Source: Candidatus Helarchaeota archaeon (GTDB taxonomy: Archaea; Asgardarchaeota; Lokiarchaeia; Helarchaeales; HEL-GB-A). Taken from it: 27,316 nucleotides of DNA. Below the pieces are notes generated by a model that worked only from the letters and a program-made list of their open reading frames with translations, had not been told where the DNA came from and did not search any database. Each line of letters opens with the position of its first letter. Within the stretch, counting starts at the first letter, position 1. The stretch covers positions 1-27,316 of the forward strand of contig JABXJU010000032.1 in NCBI GenBank assembly GCA_013375405.1, in the 5' to 3' direction. This document shows positions 16,059-23,583 of this stretch, piece after piece. The translations under genes and the position numbers were made by a program.

Positions 16059-16158
16059 TCTAGATTTTACCTTCTTATTATCGTATCGAAACCTCTCATT
16101 GTTTTGAGATTCTTAAATTTCTTCTAATATTCCAATCGCAATTTACACCATAGATCAT
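16059..16158 (-). pseudogene. Decayed zinc-ribbon coding remnant upstream of the short paralogue
   Basis: Read on the minus strand, this 100-base stretch aligns with the first codons of the neighbouring paralogue. An ATG at 16158 is followed by TGTAAATTGCGATTGGAATA, which matches the TGTAATTGCGGTTGGAGTA encoding C-N-C-G-W-S apart from one inserted A. GAAGAAATT (Glu-Glu-Ile) follows in register but runs into TAA. The second Cys pair is replaced (FRYDNKKVK against LRCNHCGK). The length, 33 codons plus one base, fits a single frameshift. The ATG lies four bases downstream of the paralogue's stop, as expected of a former tandem duplicate. Confidence 0.55.
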
Positions 16159-16162
16159 TATC

Positions 16163-16927
16163 TTATTTCTCCTTTTTTAAACTCAATTCAATTAAATAGT
16201 CCGCAATTTTATGTGGTAATTTATGTATGGGGCTTTGGAATTTAATTGCATCCATATTCCAAACTTTTTGAAAGGAAATACGGAAAACTTCATATCCTTT
16301 TTCATTCACCCATTTTTTTCCCTCCTTTAGTTGATAAATCAAGTTTTTATCGACTATTACACAATCATAAGTTAATTTTCTCGTTCCTAATAACCCTCGC
16401 ATCCTTGATAATCCCTTTATACAAACTTCTTTTCCTTTCGTAATCTCCTTCTGTTTTGGCTCCGCAACTACCACCAAATAACCCCCACCCTCTTTTATCA
16501 TTTCGAATTGACTTCGATAGATGACCATTGTCCTTCTCTTTGGCCTATACCCACTATAATAAGATTGACAATCGTATTTTATGAACTTTAATTCGACAGT
16601 GTGAATTCGCCCCTTATACCCATAAATAAAATCACCTGCTTTAATTTGTAGCGGAATTCCCTTGACAATTAAAGGATCAGGACAAGATTCAGAACTGCAG
16701 TCCCAAAAAGCTACTCCTTTTTTGACAAAAAGGGCATTTATGAGATGACAACGGAGTTCTTTCTCTTTTATGTAGTAAAATTCTTCCATTTCACAAATTA
16801 GAGGACAAATTAATTTGAAGGATGTTTTTCCACAATGGTTACAACGTAATTTATACCCATTTGATATTTTTTCAATTTCTTCATCTGTTAATTCTCTACT
16901 CCAACCGCAATTACATCGTATTTTCAT
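16163..16927 (-). CDS. Unrecognised nuclease-like protein with N-terminal zinc ribbon
   Basis: I do not recognise this family. The 254 residues start with a zinc ribbon: Cys5 and Cys7 (RCNCGW), Cys29 and Cys32 (RCNHCG), with further cysteines at 41 and 45. The core follows: EKELR (Glu57), FWDCSSESCPDP (Cys77, Cys82), KAGDFIY (Asp99), VELKFIK (Glu112, Lys114), GGGYLVVVAEP (147-157), DCVIVD and FQKVW. Asp99, Glu112 and Lys114, with beta-strand-like surroundings, fit a PD-(D/E)XK nuclease core; this is an inference from pattern only. The downstream gene is a tandem paralogue with identical Asp-to-Glu spacing (13). The C terminus is lysine-rich. No methylase, transposase or other defence gene is adjacent. 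A DNA- or RNA-processing role is plausible but unproven. Confidence 0.7.
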   Translation of the reverse strand: MKIRCNCGWSRELTDEEIEKISNGYKLRCNHCGKTSFKLICPLICEMEEFYYIKEKELRCHLINALFVKKGVAFWDCSSESCPDPLIVKGIPLQIKAGDFIYGYKGRIHTVELKFIKYDCQSYYSGYRPKRRTMVIYRSQFEMIKEGGGYLVVVAEPKQKEITKGKEVCIKGLSRMRGLLGTRKLTYDCVIVDKNLIYQLKEGKKWVNEKGYEVFRISFQKVWNMDAIKFQSPIHKLPHKIADYLIELSLKKEK

Positions 16928-17131
16928 CTAACTCATTCCATTGAAATTATTACAATTTATTTTTACAAAAATCATACATTTATTAAAAATTCAATATTTA
17001 AACACCTCTTATTTTAAAGATTGTTCGAATATTAATAAACAATAAATATTTTTATAAAAGGGGAAAATTGTGATTTTTTTCAAGTCTAAAATGTTCTGGG
17101 AAGAGTATTATTTTGTGGATTGAAATCCTAA
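16928..17131. other. AT-rich intergenic region
   Basis: The 204 bases upstream of the zinc-ribbon gene contain TATA-like stretches (TTCAATATTTAAACA near 16991, AATATTTTTATAAA near 17046) that could serve the leftward paralogue pair. No reading frame, tRNA or strong hairpin is visible. Confidence 0.35.
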
Positions 17132-18286
17132 CTATAAATAATCATCTGCTTCCTTAATACCTAATGCTTTAGCGATAAGAACAATAAGATCTGTTACAAT
17201 ATAATCGAAATCATGGGAACTTTGGCGTAAGCTTATCACGCATTGAGGACAAATAGTTGTGACAATATCCGCTCCAGTATCATTTGCTTCTTTTGCCCTT
17301 AATTCACCAATTTTCTGAGCAATATCTAGGAAAGCAGTTCGCAGTGGACCTCCACAACAGTTAGAATTTTCCTTATTATAATCCATTTCTATAAATTTTA
17401 CACTTGGTAAAGCTTTAATAATTTGACGGGGTGTATTAAAAATACCATGAAATCGGCCGAGGTGACAGGGATCGTGATAAGTAATTGTGCAGTTCAAGTT
17501 GGTTGTGAAATTTAATTTCCCTTCATCTATCAATCGGGCGAATAAATCAGAAATATGTAAGACTTCAGCATTAATTTTGATATTTAATTTCGGATAATCA
17601 TATTTAAGTGTAGAATAACAACCAGGGCACGCTGTGAAGATTGTAGTAATACCGGCTTCTTTAATTATTTGTGCAAAATTTGTAGCAAGTTCTTTTGCTT
17701 TATTAATTTCACCTGACCAAAATTCAATATACCCACAACAGGGTTCATTTTCTAATACAGTGAAATCATATTGTATTTTGTTAAGAATGCGCGCAACTAA
17801 TTCCGCAACTTCCATTGTCCAATAGGAGGACATACATCCAACATAAAAGAGATGATTTGAATCCTTTTTAAAATTAATTTCATCAGGACGCCAATCATTC
17901 CGATCATCCCGACTACGGCCTAGGGGATTCCCTGTTGAGAAAATATTTTCGGTGGTTTTTTGAAAGGGTTTAGGAATATTTTTCTTATTTTTCGCAAATT
18001 GGATGCGATAGGTTCTGACTAACTCAGGAAAATCTATTTCTAAAGGACAAATTTCAGTACATTTTCCACAAGTGCAACAAAGATACCAATTTTTAATTAA
18101 TTCTGGAGGAAGCTCTTTTTTCTGTTCAATAAAGTGTTTTAATAATAGAATTTTTCCCCGAGGCGTAACAGTATCGTATCCATTGACTTTCCAAACCGCA
18201 CACTCCCTAACACAATAGCCACACTTCGCACAAATATAGAGTTCCTTTTCATAATGTTCCTGTTGAATAGACAAATATTTTTTCAC
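17132..18286 (-). CDS. Fe-S oxidoreductase, GlcF/HdrD-like (two 4Fe-4S plus two CCG domains)
   Basis: Electron-transfer subunit. The N terminus holds two [4Fe-4S] ferredoxin motifs: Cys19, 22, 25, 29 (CAKCGYCVREC) and Cys70, 73, 76, 80 (CCTCGKCTEICP). Two CCG (cysteine-rich) domains follow: Cys151, Cys183-Cys184-Gly, Cys220-xx-Cys223; and Cys274, Cys310-Cys311-Gly, Cys346-xx-Cys349. All cysteines expected are present. The 384 residues match GlcF, LldE/GlpC and HdrD-like proteins. Its stop-to-start neighbour is the polyprenyl synthase gene (three bases apart), itself overlapping a FAD oxidase gene, so this is probably the Fe-S partner of the two FAD subunits, passing electrons from an oxidised hydroxyacid to a quinone or another carrier. 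Whether it works with heterodisulfide chemistry is unknown. Predicted cytosolic or peripheral. Confidence 0.88.
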   Translation of the reverse strand: MKKYLSIQQEHYEKELYICAKCGYCVRECAVWKVNGYDTVTPRGKILLLKHFIEQKKELPPELIKNWYLCCTCGKCTEICPLEIDFPELVRTYRIQFAKNKKNIPKPFQKTTENIFSTGNPLGRSRDDRNDWRPDEINFKKDSNHLFYVGCMSSYWTMEVAELVARILNKIQYDFTVLENEPCCGYIEFWSGEINKAKELATNFAQIIKEAGITTIFTACPGCYSTLKYDYPKLNIKINAEVLHISDLFARLIDEGKLNFTTNLNCTITYHDPCHLGRFHGIFNTPRQIIKALPSVKFIEMDYNKENSNCCGGPLRTAFLDIAQKIGELRAKEANDTGADIVTTICPQCVISLRQSSHDFDYIVTDLIVLIAKALGIKEADDYL

Positions 18287-18289
18287 CTA

Positions 18290-19387
18290 TTAAAATTCGC
18301 GTTCAATTGTGAAAAGTATCAATTTATTTAGAGTGATTTTAGGGGCAGTATCGCGTAATGTAGAAAGTTGGTCCTGAGCTTTTTGAGCAATAGATTTTAA
18401 TTTATCCTTCGCATATTTTAGAGCGCCACAATCATCCAAAATTTTTCGCACTCTTTGAATTTCTGTTTTATTATCGGCTTTTCGCATTAATTCTAAAAAT
18501 TCACTTAATTCACTATTTTCTAAATTTCTTAACGCAAAAATTGTATATAAATTTAATTTTCCTTGGCGAATATCAGAACCTACAGGTTTTCCCAGAGTTT
18601 TTTCATCCGAAATTATTCCAATTAGATCATCTCTTAGCTGAAACGCAAGTCCCAAGTAAAGACCATAATCTGTTAAAGCATCTATCTCTTCTTGAGTCCC
18701 GCCACCAAGAGTGGCACCAATTCGAGTGGCTAATTTGATTAAAGAGGAAGTTTTATACGTAATCATTTCAAAATAGTCCCGTTCTTCTTCGAATTCAGTA
18801 AAATCAGCAATTAAATGTGAGTCCCCACTCTCTTCCCAGTCCATTCCTTCTAAGGCTTTCTGTTGAAAACGCTTTCGTAGAATTTCAAAGATTTCTTTCT
18901 CACTCTTTGACTCAAATAGGTGGCTAGCTCTGTCAATACTATTTGAGATATCAAGAACTTGGCCCTCAATCATTTTTCCGATAACTTTTAAATATAGATC
19001 TAGGATTTCCGGTTTGTTTGAAATAAGTTCTAAGGCTTTTGAGGTTATCATCGCTCCAGCTAGAATAGCGATATTTTTATCCCATTTTTTATGGACTGTT
19101 ATCTTCCCTCGTCTCAATTCATCAGCATCCAAAACATCATCCCATAGGAGAGAGGCATTATGGATCAATTCTAATGCAATTGCTTGTTTCATTACTGAAT
19201 TAATATCTCCACCTACAGATTCGCAGGAAAGTAAAGCTAAGATTGGTCTGATTCTTTTCCCTCCTGATTCCAGAATATGATTTATAGCTTCATTTATTGG
19301 ATCAGGAAGTTCCCAAGTAGGGATAAGTTGTCGAATTTCACGATTAATCAGTGCTGCTTTTTTGTTTAGACTTTCTAGAAGGTTCAA
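18290..19387 (-). CDS. Polyprenyl (geranylgeranyl-type) diphosphate synthase
   Basis: Trans-prenyltransferase condensing isopentenyl diphosphate onto an allylic primer; in archaea it supplies C20 or longer chains for ether lipids. The first Asp-rich motif is DDVLDADELRRGK (Asp83, 84, 87), preceded by GGKRIRP (42-48) and LIHNASLLW. The second is QLRDDLIGIISDEK (Asp253, 254), with Gly257 where the third Asp often is, a variant seen in several families. LGKPVGSDIRQGK follows. The 365 residues exceed the usual 300-330 because about 40 extra residues lie between GQVLDI and DYFEMITYKTSSLIKL (about 147-205). The TTG start overlaps the upstream stop (TTGA), so translation is coupled to the FAD oxidase. 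Its place in an oxidase operon is unexplained. Confidence 0.88.
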   Translation of the reverse strand: MNLLESLNKKAALINREIRQLIPTWELPDPINEAINHILESGGKRIRPILALLSCESVGGDINSVMKQAIALELIHNASLLWDDVLDADELRRGKITVHKKWDKNIAILAGAMITSKALELISNKPEILDLYLKVIGKMIEGQVLDISNSIDRASHLFESKSEKEIFEILRKRFQQKALEGMDWEESGDSHLIADFTEFEEERDYFEMITYKTSSLIKLATRIGATLGGGTQEEIDALTDYGLYLGLAFQLRDDLIGIISDEKTLGKPVGSDIRQGKLNLYTIFALRNLENSELSEFLELMRKADNKTEIQRVRKILDDCGALKYAKDKLKSIAQKAQDQLSTLRDTAPKITLNKLILFTIEREF

Positions 19388-20661
19388 AATCGTAACTCCT
19401 TCGATTTTAATCGATTAGTTATATCAAAAATGGGCTTTAATTGTTTTATGATATGTAAATTACGATAGTCTTTTTTAACAAACTTTTTTATATTATTTCC
19501 GATTGTTGGAGGATAGGCATAAAAGTCACTGGATTTTTTTAAAAATTCTGTTAAAGTCCCAGTTTTTCGCAAATTATCCATACTTTCTGTTAAAAACATA
19601 TAAAGAAGTATATTATTTGCATTTAATAAAATTCCAAAATAGGATGGGGAATCAGATGCCTCCCAAAATTTGAAAAATCGAGATAATTGATTCGTAGGAA
19701 TTATAGTTTCAATAACCATATTTGAAGCAGGAATTTGGGCAGGATCTATAATACGATTTTCCCATAATTTATTTGCGTCCTTGGGATTACCTAAATTTAA
19801 TTCTTGAATCCCTTGTAATGATGAATAATCCTGTTCAACTGCAGTATTTGACCCTTCTAATCGTAATAAAAAGCTTAAATTAGACGAATTATCGTTTATA
19901 ATTCCTTTATAGAGAGATACATTGCGAAGTGTCTTAAGATTATTAAAATTCGTTATTAATTGTGGCAGGTCTGTACTATTCCTAATTGATAGTAAAAAAT
20001 TAAAGCTATAGGATGCTAAGGGAATTATTTCAAGGACTGCCTCAATAACAATTCCAAAATATCCTTCTGAACCACAGACTAGACTATTTAAGTTGTAACC
20101 AGAGGAGGTGGGAGGTACTTGTGGTATTCCACTTTGGATCATCTCCCCATTAGAAAGAAATAGAGTTGTACTACGTAAAAAGCTCATCACACTTCCATAC
20201 CGGTAGCTTCCATAGCCATACCCCCCAGAAGCTATAAAACCTCCAAGACTTCCATCAAGTATTGGCTCAATTGGAAGGTGAAATCCTTCCTTTATCAATT
20301 CTCTTTGAATATCCATATAAGATATTCCTGCCTGTGCAGTTAAGATTAATTTTTTTGTATCTAAATTCAATTTTTTATTTAGAAGTGTTAGATCTATAAT
20401 TAAATCATTTGAAAAAGCACCTAGATTTATTCCTAAACCAAATCCCCTTGGAGTTATGGAATCAATTTTATATCGTCGTAAAATAAAATTTAGACGTTTT
20501 AAATGCGAAAGGGAGGAAGGCATTACTACCATAAGGGGTGTATGTTCTCTATCAAACCTATCTAGCCCATAATTAATTAATTCATAGTCGTCAATAATAA
20601 CGTTCTCTGCTCCAACCAAATTGGTAAGATCATTTGAAAGCGCTTGTCTGTCAATAGGCAT
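19384..20661 (-). CDS. FAD-linked oxidase, GlcD/GlcE-like subunit 2
   Basis: PP-loop FAD-binding oxidoreductase, 425 residues from ATG 20661; a longer frame overlapping the upstream gene starts outside the homologous region. AAGGATGTGA precedes this ATG, beginning at the stop codon of the upstream gene. FAD-domain motifs are LMVVMPSSLSHLKRLNFIL, ITPRGFGLGINLG (69-81), AQAGISYMDIQRELIKEG, and DGSLGGFIASGGYGYGSYRYG (136-156, missing some canonical residues). The C-terminal part is shorter and lacks the His-rich and NPGK ending of complete GlcD proteins, as in GlcE. It likely pairs with the upstream FAD subunit and the downstream Fe-S protein in a GlcDEF-like complex. Substrate unknown; the terminal sequence (KSKELRF) is unusual. 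Confidence 0.82.
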   Translation of the reverse strand: MPIDRQALSNDLTNLVGAENVIIDDYELINYGLDRFDREHTPLMVVMPSSLSHLKRLNFILRRYKIDSITPRGFGLGINLGAFSNDLIIDLTLLNKKLNLDTKKLILTAQAGISYMDIQRELIKEGFHLPIEPILDGSLGGFIASGGYGYGSYRYGSVMSFLRSTTLFLSNGEMIQSGIPQVPPTSSGYNLNSLVCGSEGYFGIVIEAVLEIIPLASYSFNFLLSIRNSTDLPQLITNFNNLKTLRNVSLYKGIINDNSSNLSFLLRLEGSNTAVEQDYSSLQGIQELNLGNPKDANKLWENRIIDPAQIPASNMVIETIIPTNQLSRFFKFWEASDSPSYFGILLNANNILLYMFLTESMDNLRKTGTLTEFLKKSSDFYAYPPTIGNNIKKFVKKDYRNLHIIKQLKPIFDITNRLKSKELRF

Positions 20662-20674
20662 ATTTTTCACATCC

Positions 20675-22102
20675 TTAAGGTTTAGGAGGACGCATCTGTT
20701 CTGGAGTTCGATCTTCGGTGATTTTACCAGGATTACAAAGATTATTCCTGTCAAAAAGATGTTTTATATTGGAGATAATTTTTAATTTCTCTTGTTCATA
20801 GATATAAGGCAAGTAACTAGAACCCCAAAGTCCAATTCCATAGGGATATCCTCCAAATCTAATTGCTTTACTGACTAATTTGCGACTAAATGATAGAACT
20901 TTAAGGTAATCCATTCCCTTTCTCTCATCGGTCAAAATAAATGGCATACAAAGCATTGTAGACCCATGACCTAAAATCCCGCAGAATCCCAGTTCAGTTT
21001 TTTCTCTAACTCCCATTTCTTGAAAAGTCTTGTAAATCTGTGGTACATTTATTAAGGGAGTTCCAATTTCTAATAGAATAAGGCTTGGCCCTGCTCTTTT
21101 AATATAGAGTTCAGCTTTAAATCGGCGATCCCACTCATTATCTGCAATTTCTTTTGGTAATTCATTTGTTTCTGAAAAAGATGAACGAATTTTTTCGGCA
21201 TCGGCTTGAACAGCTAGTTCAGTTCCCTCTAACGTTAAAAAAACCACAATTTCATTCTTAGGGACTTTAAGGCCCAACGCCTTGGAAATATCAAAGAAAT
21301 ACTTATCAAAAAGCATCACATGGTAAGGTTTAAGTCCCAATTTAATAATTGTTTGAAGAAGGGAAACTGCAGAATCAATATCATTAAAGCCAAAAGCTAA
21401 AGGATAAACTATTTGTGATTTCGGATATATCGCTAGAGTGATTTCTGTGATTACTCCCAATGTTCCTTCAGCTCCAATAAATAATGAACTAAGTGGGGGA
21501 TAGATATTTGAAACTTCGCCCGACGGTAAAACGACTTGTAATTTTTGAACCTGTTGTCCAATTGGTCCATATTTTGGGGCACCTATCCCTGCATATCCTC
21601 CAGTTGAAATAAATCCTCCGACTGTTGCAGAAGGAGAACTAGAAGGGTAGATCCCCGTTATACATCCAATTTTATTTAATTCAAAATTTAATTTCGCCCA
21701 CGTAATTCCAGGTTGCACAGTTACTTGATAAGAACGTGGATCGATATTCAGAATTTCTTGCATTTGCGTTAGATCTAAGATTAATCCACCATCAATAGGA
21801 ATAACCCCCCCATTTCCAGATGATGCTCCAGCCCGTACAGTGAATGGAATTTTATATTTCACTGCAATTTTAATGATTTTTGATATTTCTTCACTTGTAG
21901 AGGGGCGTATAATATATTTTGGGAATTGAATTTTGTATATCTGCTTTATCAATGGAGGAAGGGATGCTAAATCACTTGTATATGCTATTAAATCTAACTC
22001 CTTGCTAGATATATTCTGCTGACCACATATTGCAATAAAATCCTTTAATAAATCAGACTCAGGCACGTTTCTGCACCAAAACTTGAACAAGTAATAATTC
22101 AA
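20675..22102 (-). CDS. FAD-linked oxidase, GlcD-like subunit 1
   Basis: PP-loop FAD oxidase, 475 residues if translation begins at TTG 22102. A GTG at 22066 (VPESDLL) is an alternative; neither has a good Shine-Dalgarno sequence. The FAD-binding domain shows PKYIIRPSTSEEISKIIKIA (61-80), IPFTVRAGASSGNGG (85-99), VTVQPGITWAKLN, SPSATVGGFISTGGYAG (156-172) and FIGAEGTLGVITEITLAIYP. The C-terminal FAD-oxidase domain contains LGFCGILGHGST and ends with LCNPGK, the family's closing motif. The protein is thus complete, unlike its partner. It is the first gene of FAD1-FAD2-prenyl synthase-Fe-S, 13 to 0 bases apart. Relatives oxidise glycolate, D-lactate or other 2-hydroxyacids; alkyl-DHAP synthase of ether-lipid synthesis belongs to the same fold. 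The substrate cannot be decided here. Confidence 0.88.
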   Translation of the reverse strand: MNYYLFKFWCRNVPESDLLKDFIAICGQQNISSKELDLIAYTSDLASLPPLIKQIYKIQFPKYIIRPSTSEEISKIIKIAVKYKIPFTVRAGASSGNGGVIPIDGGLILDLTQMQEILNIDPRSYQVTVQPGITWAKLNFELNKIGCITGIYPSSSPSATVGGFISTGGYAGIGAPKYGPIGQQVQKLQVVLPSGEVSNIYPPLSSLFIGAEGTLGVITEITLAIYPKSQIVYPLAFGFNDIDSAVSLLQTIIKLGLKPYHVMLFDKYFFDISKALGLKVPKNEIVVFLTLEGTELAVQADAEKIRSSFSETNELPKEIADNEWDRRFKAELYIKRAGPSLILLEIGTPLINVPQIYKTFQEMGVREKTELGFCGILGHGSTMLCMPFILTDERKGMDYLKVLSFSRKLVSKAIRFGGYPYGIGLWGSSYLPYIYEQEKLKIISNIKHLFDRNNLCNPGKITEDRTPEQMRPPKP

Positions 22103-22165
22103 GCAAGTTAAAAATTATTAGTAAATTAAGAAGGTCGATTTATCTAAAAAAAGAGATTTAGAATT

Positions 22166-23332
22166 TTATGATTCATAATCAAGCAATTCATAGTCGTCAG
22201 TCTCTTCAGCGTCGTCAAAAGTATCCTTTACTCTTTTTAATGATGTGTTTTGCCAAGTTTGAATCTTTTTAGAGGTAATAGATTTTACTTCGAGTACTGC
22301 TGCCAATTCTTTAGGATCGGCATTTAAAAAATCCTCTACTGTAATAATTCCTACATTCTTGAGCAATTCAGCAGTTTGTTTTCCTACCCCTGATGCTTTT
22401 TTCACGGGATCTTCTATATGTAATTCTTTATACCTTTCTAAGGTTTTTGGGGGTTTTTCAGTTTTTTTCTTTAGGGGCTTTTTTTTCTTTGGAGGCTCCT
22501 CTTCTTCAGCGACTCCGCGTATTTTTCGCTTTTTCCGTTCTCTTCGAGTTTCTTTTTCGTCTTCTTTAACCACACGCTTAGCCTTCCGAGGATTTAACAT
22601 CAATTCCAGGGCTTTCTTTGAAGGTTTTAAAATTAATAAACCTTCATTAAGTGCATTGACGGTATTTTTAATTTTATTTGCAATATCATCATGGTATTGT
22701 ATGGTTCCTGCATAGAGAGCTAAAAGATTAATAAAGTCTTTAGTATTAGCCAATTGATCATCATAAATTTCAATTTCAATTTTTCCTCCACGTTTGGAAT
22801 TAATGAATGCTACTTTCGCGTCTCCAACCTTCCTCGTAACTGTGAAATCAGCTCCCATTGCAAGAGATTTTTTTGCTATTTGAAAGATTTCGAAAATTCC
22901 CTTACTTTTATTAACCATTAGTGGAAAGACTAACTTATTCGACTCCTTATCGATATCTATAATGTAGGGAAAGCCTTTCAGGGTTATTGTGAAAACTGGC
23001 AATGTGCCACTTACAACAGATTGAGTAAGTTCTTTTAATAATCTCTCTTCAATAATTCCGATACTTTTTCCTTGCTTATTATATAGCTTGATTGTTATTC
23101 GATCAATGTAATCCAGTTCCGGAGCTTTTGAATCCTCAGCCCAAAATTCCTGTTTCAGGCCTAATAAGCCATAAATTTCGTCATCAACAAAAATTTCTCC
23201 CATTAAAAAGCTATCCTTTGAAACTTTTGTTATTTTTATACCTTTACCGGCAGCATAACCTTTAAATTCGTTGTCTTTCAGGGGTTTTTTAAAAATTTTC
23301 ATTTTAATTGTTTTCTGAACGATTTCTGCCAT
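22166..23332 (-). CDS. Unknown protein with basic linker and C-terminal helix-hairpin-helix domain
   Basis: I do not recognise the N-terminal part. Residues about 1-245 are a mixed alpha/beta domain with repeated beta-rich stretches (KITKVSKDSFLMGEIFVDDE, FTITLKGFPYIIDID, VAFINSKRGGKIEIEIYDD). Residues about 248-298 are a highly charged lysine/arginine/glutamate linker (RRERKKRKIRG, PPKKKKPLKKKTEKPPK). Residues about 305-362 look like a helix-hairpin-helix domain (ASGVGKQTAELLKNVGIITV, DFLNADPKELAAVL). The tail is acidic. HhH plus a basic linker suggests nucleic-acid contact. AAGGAG lies before the ATG. It is followed by the FAD oxidase operon after 63 bases and preceded by a 251-base gap that probably holds its promoter. 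It may be restricted to this lineage. Confidence 0.72.
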   Translation of the reverse strand: MAEIVQKTIKMKIFKKPLKDNEFKGYAAGKGIKITKVSKDSFLMGEIFVDDEIYGLLGLKQEFWAEDSKAPELDYIDRITIKLYNKQGKSIGIIEERLLKELTQSVVSGTLPVFTITLKGFPYIIDIDKESNKLVFPLMVNKSKGIFEIFQIAKKSLAMGADFTVTRKVGDAKVAFINSKRGGKIEIEIYDDQLANTKDFINLLALYAGTIQYHDDIANKIKNTVNALNEGLLILKPSKKALELMLNPRKAKRVVKEDEKETRRERKKRKIRGVAEEEEPPKKKKPLKKKTEKPPKTLERYKELHIEDPVKKASGVGKQTAELLKNVGIITVEDFLNADPKELAAVLEVKSITSKKIQTWQNTSLKRVKDTFDDAEETDDYELLDYES

Positions 23333-23583
23333 TTTAAATTACTCCTTTTCTCTTTTAATTAGGTTAAATGTTTTAAACAAATACACCTTTAAAAAACCAT
23401 TGCATCTAATTATATTTTTAATCCGAAACTTTTAGAATAGTTTAGCAAAAATCAGAAGAATTTACGTAAAATTCGTTTGTTATTATCAAATAATTTGTGA
23501 TTTTTTATCTTTAAAGGAAGGTATATTGAAAAAGTGAGTAATAGTTCTAATATTCGATATTCTTATATGTGAATTCGGTGGCC
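23333..23583. other. Intergenic region upstream of the HhH gene
   Basis: This 251-base AT-rich stretch holds the Shine-Dalgarno sequence of the HhH gene (AAGGAG on the minus strand near 23341) and TATA-like sequences such as AAAAATATAATTAG (minus strand, about 23405-23418). No reading frame or structured RNA stands out. Confidence 0.35.

Noticed and set aside
15396..16927. Restriction-modification or toxin-antitoxin system
   Set aside because: No methyltransferase, specificity subunit or small antitoxin gene lies next to the nuclease-like pair.
17023..17030. GTTCGAAT resembling a tRNA T-loop
   Set aside because: No acceptor stem, D-loop or anticodon stem can be drawn around it in either direction.
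18290..19387. Loss of prenyl synthase activity because the second motif is DDLIG
   Set aside because: A Gly at the last position occurs in functional long-chain and actinobacterial-type enzymes, so it is not evidence of inactivation.
22359..22715. Plus-strand open frame opposite the HhH protein gene
   Set aside because: It is a Phe/Ser-rich shadow produced by the Lys/Glu-rich linker on the other strand, without Shine-Dalgarno sequence or family resemblance.
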